Shown: piece after piece, positions 37,144 to 48,979 of the stretch
Numbering within the stretch: position 1 is the stretch's first letter
Layout: the number at the start of each line of letters is the position of its first letter
Source: Gordionus sp. m RMFG-2023
Taxonomy: Eukaryota; Nematomorpha; Gordioida; Chordodea; Parachordodidae
Direction: 5' to 3'
Length of the DNA stretch: 64,000 nucleotides
Assembly: GCF_954871325.1 (NCBI RefSeq)
Contig: NC_088775.1
Coordinates: 39,967,561-40,031,560 of the forward strand
Notes under the pieces: model-generated
The model's database searches: none
Told to the model about the DNA's origin: nothing
What the model saw: the letters and a program-made list of their open reading frames with translations, nothing else
Translations under genes and position numbers: made by a program

Positions 37144-38348
37144 CAGGGTTGGAAGTCGGTTAATTGACCGGTCAAATTCGGTCAATTGACGGAAGGAGTA
37201 TTTGACCTGAAAATGTGTGAATAACTATATTGATTTAATTAACTAATTTGTATTTAAAGCATATTTATCAAAATTTATTTATAAATTTTTTTAGAATATA
37301 TTTGTATCATCCAAGGCATCAATTTAATTATAATTTTATATAAAAATATAAAATTTTCATAATATTAGAATTTCAATTTGAAATATAAAAAAGAGTTTTT
37401 CTCATTATTAATTTGATTGGATCTAAATATATGAATAAATATAATAATTTTACTTAAGCAGGGTTTGAGAAAATTACTAATTGCCAATTTATATTACATT
37501 ATATACAATTATCAATAAAAATGAGCAAATACACATATGCAAGAAAGTTCTGAAAGCAGCTATTGAAGAAGTTGGATATTTGTCCGAGAGAAATTACCAA
37601 TAATATATTAAATGATATTTTGGACAAAAATTATAGCATTTTTCATAAACATTTAGCTATCTTATTTACCTTGGCTCACTTAAAAAACGAGATGCTTAAT
37701 TTAGAAAACACATAATACAATATGTCTATGATTTTATAATTTACAACTTAAAGAAAAAATACGTTTGAAAAAGAAAACAATCCAAATTGATGTGCTCACA
37801 CTGCACTGCTGATTATTTATTGGATCTCCAATATAAGGGGAGCATCTTACTTGAGTTTGATGAAGCATATGACATAATATAAGATTAGTCGTTTTATTAA
37901 GTGATTATCATTTTAAGTGATATCATAAATTTCATAAGTAAAAGCGGCGATATATTTAATAGCCAAAATATGTGGAAACTAATAACTTTCATAAAAACAA
38001 TCCGATTTCGGGCTCAAGTTATTGGAATGGACTTTGTTCGCCTTGAATAGAAGTGTCTAAGAAATCTGATTGAAGATCTCGACAACCAGAAGATTAGTAG
38101 GAGTATATCATAACCTAAGATTGATTAAAAAATGTTAAAGAAAAGATAAAATTGAATATAAATTAGAACAAGGCTCTGCCATGGATGAAACATTAATTAT
38201 AGAATTTAGAAAAATGTAATTTAATATACATGCATTTTTTACTAAAATAGAATTAATATTCTCTTAAAGAACATTTATTTGAATTTGACCGGTCAAATAT
38301 CTGTCAATTGACCGAATCTTATTTGACCGGTCAAATGAACAACCCCTG
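37144..38348 (+). mobile_element. hAT transposon, decayed, perfect target duplication
   Basis: Termini are CAGGGTTGGAAG and, inverted, CAGGGGTTGTTC, with subterminal attgaccggtcaaat palindromes on both sides. Flanks are gttaaagc at 37136-37143 and at 38349-38356, an exact 8-bp duplication. The interior has decayed hAT coding traces in several frames on the + strand: an H-T-A-D-Y-L-L-D-like segment near 37800-37830 and RLVGVYHNLRLIKK near 38095-38135. There are many stops. Confidence 0.9.
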
Positions 38349-38419
38349 GTTAAAGCAATCAAAAAAAATTTCTACCAAATGAATAAGTAGCATTTTGGCC
38401 AATATATAAATTATCAATA

Positions 38420-38620
38420 CTGTATAGTGGCGCGCTAAAAATTACTTTCCAAAAAAGCTACTTTCTCAAAAAAATATCGCGCTATAACTATTATATTTTA
38501 AATATAGCATAACTATTTAGCAGCTACATAACTATGTCTTAATTTTTTTTACCCTTAAGTAAGAGGGCGATTAAATTAAATATTGCAGTTCCAATTATAT
38601 TTTTTTTATAATCGCAAGGC
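38420..38620. repeat. Interspersed repeat E, copy 2
   Basis: tagtggcgcgctaaaaatta, ctactttctcaaaa, agcataactatttagc and aatattgcagttccaatta follow the same order as at 4490-4730. Confidence 0.45.
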
Positions 38621-38861
38621 AAATTTTTATTCATATTTGAAATATAATAATAAGATTTTAGTTATATATAATTTTAATTAATATATTATTTGTTTTAAGA
38701 GAATATGTATCTCAAAGTTCTAACCTATAAAATAACATATTTTTTCACCAAAGACATCCCTTGCTATTGCTAGACCATGGGATAAGGAGTATTATATTTT
38801 ATGAAAATGGTTTTAAAAAAGGAAACTTAAAATATTTGCTATATAATCAATATTTTTTATA

Positions 38862-39545
38862 TTATTTTTATCATCTGTAATAGATAGCATCAAAAAATTC
38901 AAGAACACGAGATGTTCTCGTTTTGTTAGGTGATTTTTTTTCAATGATGAGTTAAAATTATGTAATATCTAGCTTCTGTGTTAATTAGTTTTTCCTTAAT
39001 TATTGTGTTCATCTCTAGTTTTAACCAGGATTTACCAAATATCTTATTTTCAGCATGCTCATAAATTTTTGAACAAAATTTAAAATTTTTTTGTAAGATA
39101 ATAATTTGGGATTGTGAGCCGATTTTTTGGGATTTTTATAATCTATAGTTCAAAAGATTTTTGATAGAAAAATTCTTATGATTTTTTTTATAATAAAATC
39201 GTTGAAATGAAATTTATCATTTTAATTTTTGATCCTTAAACAGTGGCGTAAAAATCTTTTAAGCTATAGATTATAAAAATCGGCTCACAATCCCAAAGGA
39301 TTATTTTACAAAAAAATTTTGAATTTTGTTCAAAAATTTATGAGCATTCTCAAAATAAGATATTTGGTAAACCCTGGTTAAAACTAGAGATGAACACAAT
39401 AATTAAGTAAAAACTAATTAACACTGGAGCTAAATATTACATAATTTTAACTCATCATTGAAAAAAAAATCACCTAACAAAACGAGAACATCTCGTGTTC
39501 TTGAATTTTTTGATGCTATCTATTACCGATGATAAAAATATTATA
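38862..39545. repeat. Near-perfect palindrome (fold-back MITE)
   Basis: Arms of about 300 bp, 38862-39162 and 39250-39545, are inverted copies, including gaacacgagatgttctcg, gtgattttttttcaatgatg, taatttgggattgtgagccg and tagatagcatcaaaaaattc. An unpaired centre of about 87 bp separates them. No coding capacity; no clear target duplication. Confidence 0.82.
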
Positions 39546-40800
39546 TATTTTAGACCCCCCCCCCCCTACCCACAAAGAATTTTTTTAGATTATACGTTCA
39601 AAAGACTCAAAAGTGACTTTATATCAAATAAATACTATTAATATTAATATTTTTCTGGTTTCGATGTTTGTTAAAGGTTATTATATATTATATTACTATT
39701 GAAATTATTTTGGATAGTATTATTATAAAGTCATAAAATGATCAATAATTCTAGGACTTTTATATTATAAGAAAAACTAATATAATTTTTAAGATAAATC
39801 CGGCCGAAGACCCGTTAAAGGGGGGGGGGATATATGTATAGACCTCCTCTAAGGAAAATTACTAGCTACCCCACTGTTTTTTAAGTTTTTTGTAAACCTC
39901 CCATTTTTAGTAAAAAATATTTTTACCCATTTTTTATTTTAAAATATTTGGTAATTGACGTGATTTTAATGTATTGATTTTTAATGTTAATTGATAATTG
40001 TCATAATACTCATCTCACAACTTTTTAAAATAATTTTAGTTTAAATATGCTAGAATAAATATTTTGACATGTTTCGAGATGGTTTTAGTGATTGTAAAAC
40101 TTATAAAACTGGAAATTGTTATAATACTCCATACTTTTAAAAATAATATTGGTGAAAATAGGTGTGAATAAATATTTTGAGCATGTTTCTAGATAATAAG
40201 TGGTACTAAAATAAAGGTGATGATTGTTATACTCATTTTACACTTTTACAAATAAGTGTCCCCTTAACCGCAAATATCCTTTTAAATTTTTTGTTTAAAA
40301 ATTTCTAATGATTATTGGAAAACCTAAGAAAATTTCAATAATTTAGATCCTATAAAACTAGCCTTTGACGCATGCTAGTAAGATTCACCCCCTCCCCCTC
40401 ACCCCATTGAGCTATTAATAAATAATCTATTCATATTGTTATCATTCAAACAAATTAATTTTTATTTATTATATTTTATTTAATAAAGATTCGCTATTCA
40501 AATTTAAAAAGATCATATAATAATTTAAAACATTTTTATTTATTTTATTTACCTTTTTGTTTATAATTTAAAATAATCGAGAAAACATTTATTCAGCCTA
40601 ATGTTATCGATTTAGCCGCGACTCAGACAAGTTTCTAGTCGTAAAAAATGCCCAGACTCTGAGCCAAAATTTATTTATTATTTAAATATTTTAAAAGAAT
40701 ATCATAATCTAGAATTCGTGTACCATGCCAAGTTCCCTCATATATTTTTATTATTTTTTGTTTAATTTTTTATACATAATAATAATAATGTATTTTATAT
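39546..40800. other. Intergenic AT-rich stretch
   Basis: No gene was seen. There is a C run near 39555, a G run near 39823, and a loosely repeated aatattttgagcatgttt-like segment (40055 and 40165). Confidence 0.4.
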
Positions 40801-40806
40801 ATATAT

Positions 40807-41198
40807 GTCGTATGGGGATTCGGAATCCGTGGGGATTCGGAATCTCTTGATTTTAAATCCTTTACCTAGGGCGATTTAAAAAATTTTAAAATCTGATTTA
40901 ACCTAAAATGTATTCTGGCATGTGAAGAGTATTTACTTTATAAATCTCAGCCAATTTTGCCATGAACTTTAGAACTACTTCTAATTTATATTAATTTTTA
41001 TATGGATTTTTCATATAAATTAGAAATTACTAAAATGTCTATGGCTGAAATTGGCTGAAATTTATAGGGTAAATACTCTACACATGCCAGAATACATTTT
41101 CGGTTAGACCGGATTTTTAATTTTTTTAAATCGCCCTCGGTAAAGGATTTAAAATAAAGAGATTTCGAATACCATCGGATTCCGAATCCCCATACGAC
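40807..41198. mobile_element. Short palindromic family C element
   Basis: Begins GTCGTATGGGGATTCGGAAT and ends with the inverse. The arms (about 190 bp) match through ctctacacatgccagaatac and aatcgccctcggtaaagg, centred near 40995. The terminus matches the larger family C element at 41485-46242, so it is probably its MITE-like derivative. The AT-rich flanks leave the target duplication ambiguous (ATAT/TATA). Confidence 0.75.
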
Positions 41199-42559
41199 AT
41201 ATATAATATAAATTAAAATATAATAAATATCTTTCAATTGTTTGATCTTTTTGGATATTTTTTGTAAATAATTTCTTGGGATTTTTTGATAATTTTTTAT
41301 GGGAAAATTGCTCAAAGATTTTATTTTAGATTAATTACTTTTTTTATGTTATTTTATTTCTTTATTTTTGAGTTAAATATTTTTTTATGAATTTTGTATA
41401 TGTTGTATTCCATATCAAATCAACTGAAGATTCAACCCGACCCTCTTCGATTTTTTTAAAAAATTTATATGATGGTAGTATATAGTCGTATTGGAATACG
41501 GAATCATAGGGGATTCGGAATCCCAACGTGGGGATTCGAGATCTTGAATCCCCACGTTTTATTCGGAATCTTTTTTTACAAATATTTTTAAAAAATATTC
41601 CGAATCCCCATGTATATTTTTTTAAATTTAAATTATATTTTTTTCTCTTCCTTTTTTTGCCGTCTGGCTGGCACCAGAAAAATTCATTTTTTAGAGATAT
41701 TTTATTTTCTGTTTTTGTAAATTTATATAAAATAAAATCATAAATATATTCACGTGAATTCCATATCAAATCAACAAAAAAAAGTCGATTTTCAACCCGA
41801 CCCACTTCAATTTTTCTTAAATTTTGTATACTGGTAGTATATACTATAACTAAGGAAAAAAATGAAATTTTACCTTCCAACACTGTTTACCCTCTAAGAT
41901 ATGGCCGTTTAAAGCGCGGAAAAATGGTACATTTTTGACAAAATGCACCTCATTTATTTTCAAATATCTTGAGTAATAATTAAGTTAGAAAAATATAATT
42001 TAAATTTTATTTTGTAGCTTAATAAAGGTTCTTTAAAATGATATAAAAATAAATATGATGGACATTTTATTAATATCGAAAACCGGATGTGTAAAACCGG
42101 ATATGGCCATAGAAAAATAAGGTATTTTTTTTTTCAAATTTTTTTTTCTGTAGATAGATATCAAACTGATTTATATTTGTACAAGATCCTAGACTGGGAT
42201 GAACATGGGTTTAGGAATTATCACTCTTTATATGGCTAAAATTGAACAAATTTAACATTAATAGCATCATATTTTAATTTAATGAATAGTTATGAAATAA
42301 TGTTAATTTAAAAATTATGTCTAAATGATAGGCCCTTACTTTATTTTATCTTTATAAAAAAAATTTGAGAGGTGGCTGGGATAATGAGCTGTTTAAAACT
42401 TTAGTTAAATTTTATCTCGAAATTAAAATTACTTGACAAAATAATTTTAAATATTTTATTCAGCATAAAATAATCGACCTAAATTAAAATACAACAATAA
42501 ATTTTCCCCCATATATTCAAAATTAAAAGAAAGGCTTAATATATTATTTGACGAGAATT

Positions 42560-43330
42560 CTATAGATTATAAAACATTCAAATAATGGATAGCAGTTGAT
42601 CGAACCACCCTCGAAACACTGACGAATTTGTAGATTATTTAATTGAATAATTAAACAATTTAATTCCTCATTTGTTTATAGCTTCACGATAATCTTTAAT
42701 TCGAGACTTTTTAAAATTCAATTTAAATGTTGAAGAATTCTTAGTTATTGCAGACTTTTCAGAAAATTATGCATTTGTAGTGCAGGACCATGCACAAGGA
42801 TTAAATCAGACCAATAATCAAGCCACTATCAACTCTTATAATTTATTACCGTGAGAACAACATAATTAAACATGTAAATTTAGTGGTTATATCAGATTGT
42901 TTAAAGCACAAAGCAAGTGCATTTTATTTATATTAAAATTGATCGTATTCTTGAAGGAATGATTTAATAGAGTGGCTAAAATTTATTATTTTTCTGATGG
43001 AGCAGTAACCAATATAAAAATAAAAGGTTTCATTAATCTCTACAATCATGAAAATGATTTTGGGATAAAGCTGAGTGACATTTTTTGAAACCGCACAAGG
43101 TAAAAGTTCATGCGACATTTTGGGGACCGTTACTAAACGGTTAGCAGCTCGAGCAAGCTTGCAACGTCCATATAAACATCACATATTGACAACAATAGAT
43201 TTATTTAACTATGCAAAAATAATATCAAAGGGGTAAATTATATATTTGTGAGCAATAATGAATATATGAACATAGAGAGTCATCTTGAAAGCAGATTTTT
43301 GAGAGCATAGAGAATTTCTGGAATACAAAG
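42560..43330 (+). pseudogene. Family C transposase relic (inner copy)
   Basis: Translated in pieces, it gives VIADFSENYAFVVQDHAQG with TNNQATINS (about 42735-42830), then YYFSDGAVTNIK (about 42985-43020), then a stretch ending in AEXHF, K-V-H-A-T-F-W-G and a final LQRPYK-like segment (about 43155-43175). The same blocks recur in the second copy. The family is one I recognise as a recurring protein in invertebrate transposons, with an acidic residue in each conserved block, which suggests a DDE-type enzyme. I cannot assign a superfamily. The frame is broken by several stops and shifts, so it is not functional. Confidence 0.65.
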
Positions 43331-44137
43331 TTCCAAGCTTTTATTCCCATAGACGAAAATAAAAGTCATAATTTATTAAAATTCCTTGGATGATTATAAT
43401 ATATGATATATTTTAATTATAAATTTTTGATTGTATTATATGTAATGCAATTTGAGGCAAATAAAGTTATAAATATGTTTAGAATTATTTTGTCAAGAAA
43501 CTTCTAGACAAAATTTTACTAAAGTATTAAACTAAGCTCATTATTCCAGCCACTTCTCAAAAATTTTGATAAAGATAAAAAAAAAGTAAGGGCCTATCAT
43601 TCAGACATAATTTTTAAATTTACATTATTTCACAACTATTCATTAAATTAAAATATGATGATTTAATGTTAAATCTGTTCAATTTTAGCCATATAAAGAG
43701 TGATAACTCCCAAACCCATGTTCATCCCAGTCTAGGATTTTGTACAAATATAAAGCAGTGTGATATCTATCTACAGAAAAAAAAATACCTTATTTTTCTA
43801 TGGCCATTTTCGGTTTTACACATCCGGTTTTCGATATTAATAAAATGTCCATCATATTTATTTTTATATCATTTTAAAGAACCTTTATTAAGCTACAAAA
43901 TAAAATTTAAATTATTTTTCTAACTTAATTATTACTCGAGATATTTGAAAATAAATGAGGTGCATTTTGTCAAAAATGTACCATTTTTCCGCGCTTTAAA
44001 CGGCCATATCTTAGCGGGTAAACAGTGTTGGAAGGTAAAATTTCATTTTATTCTTAGTTATAGTCAGTATACAAAATTTAAGAAAAATGGATGGAGGTCG
44101 GGTTGAAACCTTGGTTGATTTGATATGGAATTTTCAC

Positions 44138-45951
44138 TATATATTTTTAAAAAATCCGAATTATAAAAAATTATTTATTGCAACTCATTTTGCAGTTGCA
44201 TAATAATGTTTTACCATAGTTTGTGACAGGGAAGCTCCTAAATATTTTTAGCAGTTTAAATAAAAAATTAATATATTTTATGTACGTCAATTAATTTGAG
44301 GAGTATATGTGGTTACTATAAAAATAAATTAAATTATCTATGATTGATATATCTTTGTTGGGACTTAAAAATCATTTAATTTTAAAATTTTATATAGAGT
44401 AGAGGCAATAAATTTTGTTGAAATTCTAGCTCATGTTCCTACCCATATTTTATTTTGCTCACCTTCAAAATTTTTAGGACAGATATTAGTTCATTCTGTC
44501 CTATGAATATGTAATAATATGTGATCACCTAATATAAAGTTATTTTGTCCAATTATTTGAGAATAAATTAAGTTTTGACGCCCACGATCATTAATATGAA
44601 ATAAAAGAATGGGCCCTTATTAAAATATTAGAAATACTATTCCCAATATTATTGGTAGCACAACTATTTTTCCATGTAATTTTATAGCCAACATTTTTTG
44701 AACAAGGACTATTAGTAATAATATGAACAATTTGAAATCACGAATCTTTGTTTGAAACCTTTGCTATTTTAGTAGCGATGTATATAGCGTTCACATAATT
44801 TTCCTCATTAGTAAACAATAAAAAAAGTGACGGTTTATCTGTGAATATATAAATAAATATTTTTATTTAATATCCCCTCTTTCCCTAATCGTTATAAATA
44901 TATTCTACATTTCCTTATTATCAAGGAAAGTCGCTATCGATATTTATTTATATTAAAATTACTGATTTTTTAAATAAAAAAATATCGCCCTCGACTCAGC
45001 CTGGAAGATTGTTGTATTAACACTAGGATGATTATTGTCGTTATGATGAACCTTTAATATTGAATGAATATTGGATATTATAATAACTGTTTTTTTTACA
45101 AAATAAAGATCGTTTTCTAAATATATAAATATGAAAATACTTTAAATTTTAATTTTGACGTGACGGTATATTTTGAATAGATTTGTGTTTGGGTGTTTTT
45201 AATGTGATTTTAAATAAATTATATCTGTATCTGTTTTGGGTAAAAAAAATTGAAGCATTAAAAAAAAAATTTAAACTAAAATTAAAAATAAAATAATTGT
45301 ATTAATATAAATTCACAAAGACAAAAATAAATTTTCAAAATGTAATAATTTAGAAATTTTATGAAAAAAAAAAAAATCCGCCCAATACGATTCTTAATAA
45401 ATAAAAATAAATTTATTGATAATTTATACATGGAAAAATAGTTATGCTACCAATAATAGGGAAATAGTATTTCTAATATTTTAAAAAGGGCTCTTCTTTT
45501 ATTTCATATTTAAATGATCGTGGGCGTTAAAACTTAATTTATTCACAAATAATTGGACAAAATAACTTTATTAGGTGATCACGTGTTATTATCTACATAG
45601 AACAGATAGAACTAATATCTGTAAATTTAGAAGGGAATGTATTAAAAATTGAACAAAATAAAATATGGGTATGAACGTGTGCTGGAAAAATTTCATCACC
45701 ATTTATTGCCTCTAATCTTTTAAGTTCCCAACAAAGATATATTAATCATAGGTAATTTAAGTCATTTTTATAGTAAGCACATATACTCCTCTAATTAATT
45801 GATGTATATATAATATATTAGTTTTTTAATTAAGCTGCTAAAAATATTTAGGAGCTTCCCTGTCACAAACTATGGGAAAAAATTATTATGCAATTGCAAA
45901 ATGAGTTGCAATAAATAATTTTTTATAATTCGGATTTTTTAAAAATATATA
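44138..45951. mobile_element. Palindromic element nested in the family C right arm
   Basis: Ends are TATATATTTTTAAAAAATCC and the exact inverse. The arms of about 560 bp (44138-44690 and 45400-45951) share agtttgtgacagggaagctc, gaggcaataaattt and gacgcccacgatcattaa-type sequence. The roughly 700-bp centre has no recognisable gene. The flanks look like ttca on both sides (a weak 4-bp match), so the class is undetermined. Removing it restores continuity with the left arm of the host element (ttgatatggaatt ... atatttatgatttt). Confidence 0.75.
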
Positions 45952-46250
45952 TTCAGATGATAATATTTATGATTTTGTTTTATATAAATTTATAAAAAAT
46001 AAAAACAGGAAATAAAATATCTCTAAAAAATGAAATTTTCTGGTGCCAGCCAGACGGCAAAAAATGGAAGAAAAAAAATATAATTTAAATAAAAAAAATA
46101 TACATGGGGATTCGGAATATTTTTTAAATATATTTTTTAAAAATATTTTAAAAAAAGATTCTGAATAAAACGTGTGGATTCAAGATCTCGAATCTCCACG
46201 TTGGGATTCCAAATCCCACATGATTCCGTATCCCAATACGACAAATACAC

Positions 46251-46687
46251 TAGAGATCTGCAAAGTTAGGCCCGGTCGGGCCCAGGCCTGATTCTATTTA
46301 AAATAATCGGGTTCGGGCCGGGCGGGGCCTAATATTTTTAAAAATATTTCGGGCCGGGTCGGGTCAGATTATGGAAATTTTATTAAATATATCTAAATTT
46401 ATCAATTTTATATTGAATTTTTTATGTAAAATAAAAATTTTTGATTTAATTTATTGAAACTAAACGCTATATAACATATATCTTTTATTTTAAGTAATTA
46501 TAAAAATTAATTTATATATTTAAATAAATTCGGGCCTGGCCGGGCCGGTAAATTTTTTTAAAATAAATTTCGGGTTCGGGCCGGGCCGGCAAAACATTTT
46601 TAAAAAATTTCGGGTCGGGCCAAAACTTTTTTAAAAAAATTTCGGGCCGGGCCGAGGTTGAAAAATTAGGCCCTATGCAGATCACTA
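46251..46687. mobile_element. GC-rich hAT MITE, copy 2
   Basis: Inverted relative to copy 1: TAGAGATCTGCAAAGTTAGG on the left, CCTATGCAGATCACTA on the right. Flanks are aaatacac (46243-46250) and atatacac (46688-46695), 8 bp with one mismatch. It landed directly beside the inner family C terminus. Confidence 0.85.
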
Positions 46688-47990
46688 ATATACACTATCT
46701 AGTAAAATATAAAATTTTAATTTTCAACTCAGCTTACTTCATGAGATATGGCCATCTTTAGAAACGCGGAAATTCCAAAATACACGATATTTAATTTTTA
46801 ATATCTCAAGAAGTAATTAAGCTAAAGACATAATTTAAATTTTACTAGATAGCTCTAGAATAGCCCTTTAATATGATATAAAATTTATATTATTGAAAAT
46901 AAGTATTATCAAATACCGGAAATGGCTATAAATAAAAATTGCTCGATTTTTTCTTTCAATTTTTTTTACAGATAAACATTATACTTCTTTATATTTGTAC
47001 AAAATGCTAGATTGGGACGAGTACTGGGCCAATAGTTATTACACTTTAAAATAAGCAGTATGGCTTAAATCCTATATTATACCAAATGTTTAGTAATTTA
47101 CGAAAAAATAAAAATAAAATTCGTTTGGGATCGTGCCGGTTATATTTTTTTTATAAATCTTAGAAAAATTAGGTCCTATGCAGATCACTAGTAAACATTA
47201 TGCCATATTTAACTCATTAGCTATTTTATTTTAGAAAGAAAATGATTGTAAAAATATTTATAACTTTATTTAGCTAATTATTTATATTTCATGAATATCA
47301 ATGGGAAATTAATATTGTAATAAACATATTAATTAAATAATATCATACATTAAATAATCTAATGAATTAGAATAAAATTTGACTTTCATTTTCATTCCAT
47401 TGGAATAAATGAATGAAATTTTTGTATCCCGGGAATTCGTTTAGCCGTTAAGAATCTATTTTCGAGATTGGTTTCCATTCTTAAATATTCAATTGCTGAC
47501 AATCGCATAATTATATAAATCCATAGGAGTTAGTATATGATTTTCATAAGGACGTTGCAGGCTTGCTCTATCCGCCAATTTCTTAGTAATCCCCCCTAAA
47601 CTATCGCAAGGAGTTTTGACATGTGCAGTTGCCAAAAAATGTCATTTTGCCTTTATCCCAAAATCATTATAATGGTTGTAGAGGTTTCCAAAGTTTTTTT
47701 TGTTTTTATACTGGGTATCATCTCCATCATAAAAATAAAAAATTAATTTTATTTGAAATAAATAACAAGTATTGTGTTTTAGACAATCTGATAACCACGA
47801 AGCTTACATGTTTGATGATATCGCTTTCGCGGTAATAAATCATAAATGGATGAAGTATTGCCTGATTATTAGTCCAATGGAAACCCTGAATGTGATCTTG
47901 AACTACAAAAGGGTAGTTCTCTGCAAAATCGGATATTCCCCATCCTTCAAATTTGATTTTAATGACTTAAAAAATGAAGATTGTTCCGAA
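46688..47990 (-). mobile_element. Family C DNA transposon, outer copy, left portion
   Basis: 46700-47080 matches the inner copy leader at 41830-42240 (gagatatggcc, cgcggaaa, aatgctagattgggacgag). The same element also supplies 41360-41484, left of the inner copy. The minus-strand transposase begins here and continues across the 9.87-kb insertion to 57866-58000. A 29-bp scrap of the GC-rich MITE end (taggtcctatgcagatcact) sits at 47166-47194. Confidence 0.7.
47540..47960 (-). pseudogene. Family C transposase relic (outer copy), part 1
   Basis: On the minus strand: ENYPFVVQDHIQGFHWTNNQ (about 47880-47935), then LHPFMIYYRESDIIKHVSFV, a FYDGDDTQYKNKKNFGNLY block with N-H-Y-N-D-FG (about 47640-47725), then H-F-L-A-T-A-H-V-K-T-P-C-D-S-L-G-G and LADRASLQRPYENHILTP (about 47535-47590). 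It is better preserved than the inner copy but has internal stops and shifts. The upstream coding part lies beyond the inserted element, at 57866-58000. Confidence 0.7.
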
Positions 47991-48004
47991 TAGTATTGTT
48001 AAAC

Positions 48005-48190
48005 GACTGAGTCGAGTCGACTCAGTTGAAAACTGAGTCTAAGTTTTGGGTCGAAAAAATCGACCCAAACTGACTTGAGTTATGAACTCGAGTCGTGAAC
48101 TCAAGTCGATTAAATCGTGAACTCACGTCGACTCAAGTGGTGAACTCAAGTCGACTCAAGTCGTGGACTCAAATCGACTCAAGTCTTGAT
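48005..48190. repeat. Subterminal GTCGACTCAAGTCG repeats, left arm
   Basis: Many overlapping aagtcgactcaagtcg and gaactcaagtcg motifs, inverted again at 57670-57840. Dense subterminal repeats like these are the usual binding sites of hAT transposases; that role is inferred. Confidence 0.75.
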
Positions 48191-48979
48191 TTCAAATTAG
48201 TTTTTATTATTAATTAACAATACAATTATTTTTTTTAATCTAAACTTCCAACTTGAGTAAGTCGTGAATAGAAATTACAAGCATTAATTATTATTTATTT
48301 ATTTTTAGTAAAATATTTTATTTTATTTATATTTAAATATTTATTATATTTTAAAGAAATGATATAATTTAATATTTTTTATTTTATAATATATTATGAA
48401 AATGAATATTTATTTGATATCTTTTAATAAAAAAATGATAAGCTGCAATGTAAGTTAAGTAATATCATTTTTGTTACAATTAATTAGTGATTTTCACGCC
48501 CAAATTTTAGGCAAAATTTGATTTGAATTTTAAATGATTTTTTCTTTTTTGTTAATAAACTTTTTTATTAATTCTTTTGTAAATTTTATTTAAATAAACA
48601 ATTTTTTAGTCGAAATCTTTTATTTATATAGGTTTATTTTTATCATTTTTGTAAAATTATCTATTTTTTTAGTATATTAGTTTAAATAATTTATTTTTAA
48701 ATATTTATATTAAACTTTTATAAGTTATTTTACATGATCGTCTTTGTGATAATTGTCATGTTATTTTTTAACATTTATGAAATCTTTGACAGAAAAGGAT
48801 AAAAATATAATTTATATTATAAAGATGTTAAATTATAAATTCAATGATGATCCTTTCTAAAAATGACAATTATCATAATCTGTATTTTTAAACATATTAG
48901 TTTATTTTTGAAGCTAATGGGTAAAAACATAAATTGTATAAATATGTTAAATTAAAATTTCAGTGTAGATGTACCCTAG

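Larger units (their letters stand above)
41485..46242 (+). mobile_element. Family C DNA transposon, inner copy, about 4.8 kb
   Basis: The outer TIRs start GTCGTATTGGAATACGG on the left and end with the inverse at 46242, containing gggattcggaatccc and cgtggggattcgagatc. Inverted matching continues well inside: 41600-41780 with 45960-46150, and 41780-42430 with 43500-44110 (for example tggccgtttaaagcgcggaa and gactgggatgaacatgggtt). The transposase relic lies between, at about 42560-43330. The right arm is split by a palindromic element at 44138-45951. The copy is inserted in a second family C element whose sequence resumes at 46688. Confidence 0.75.
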
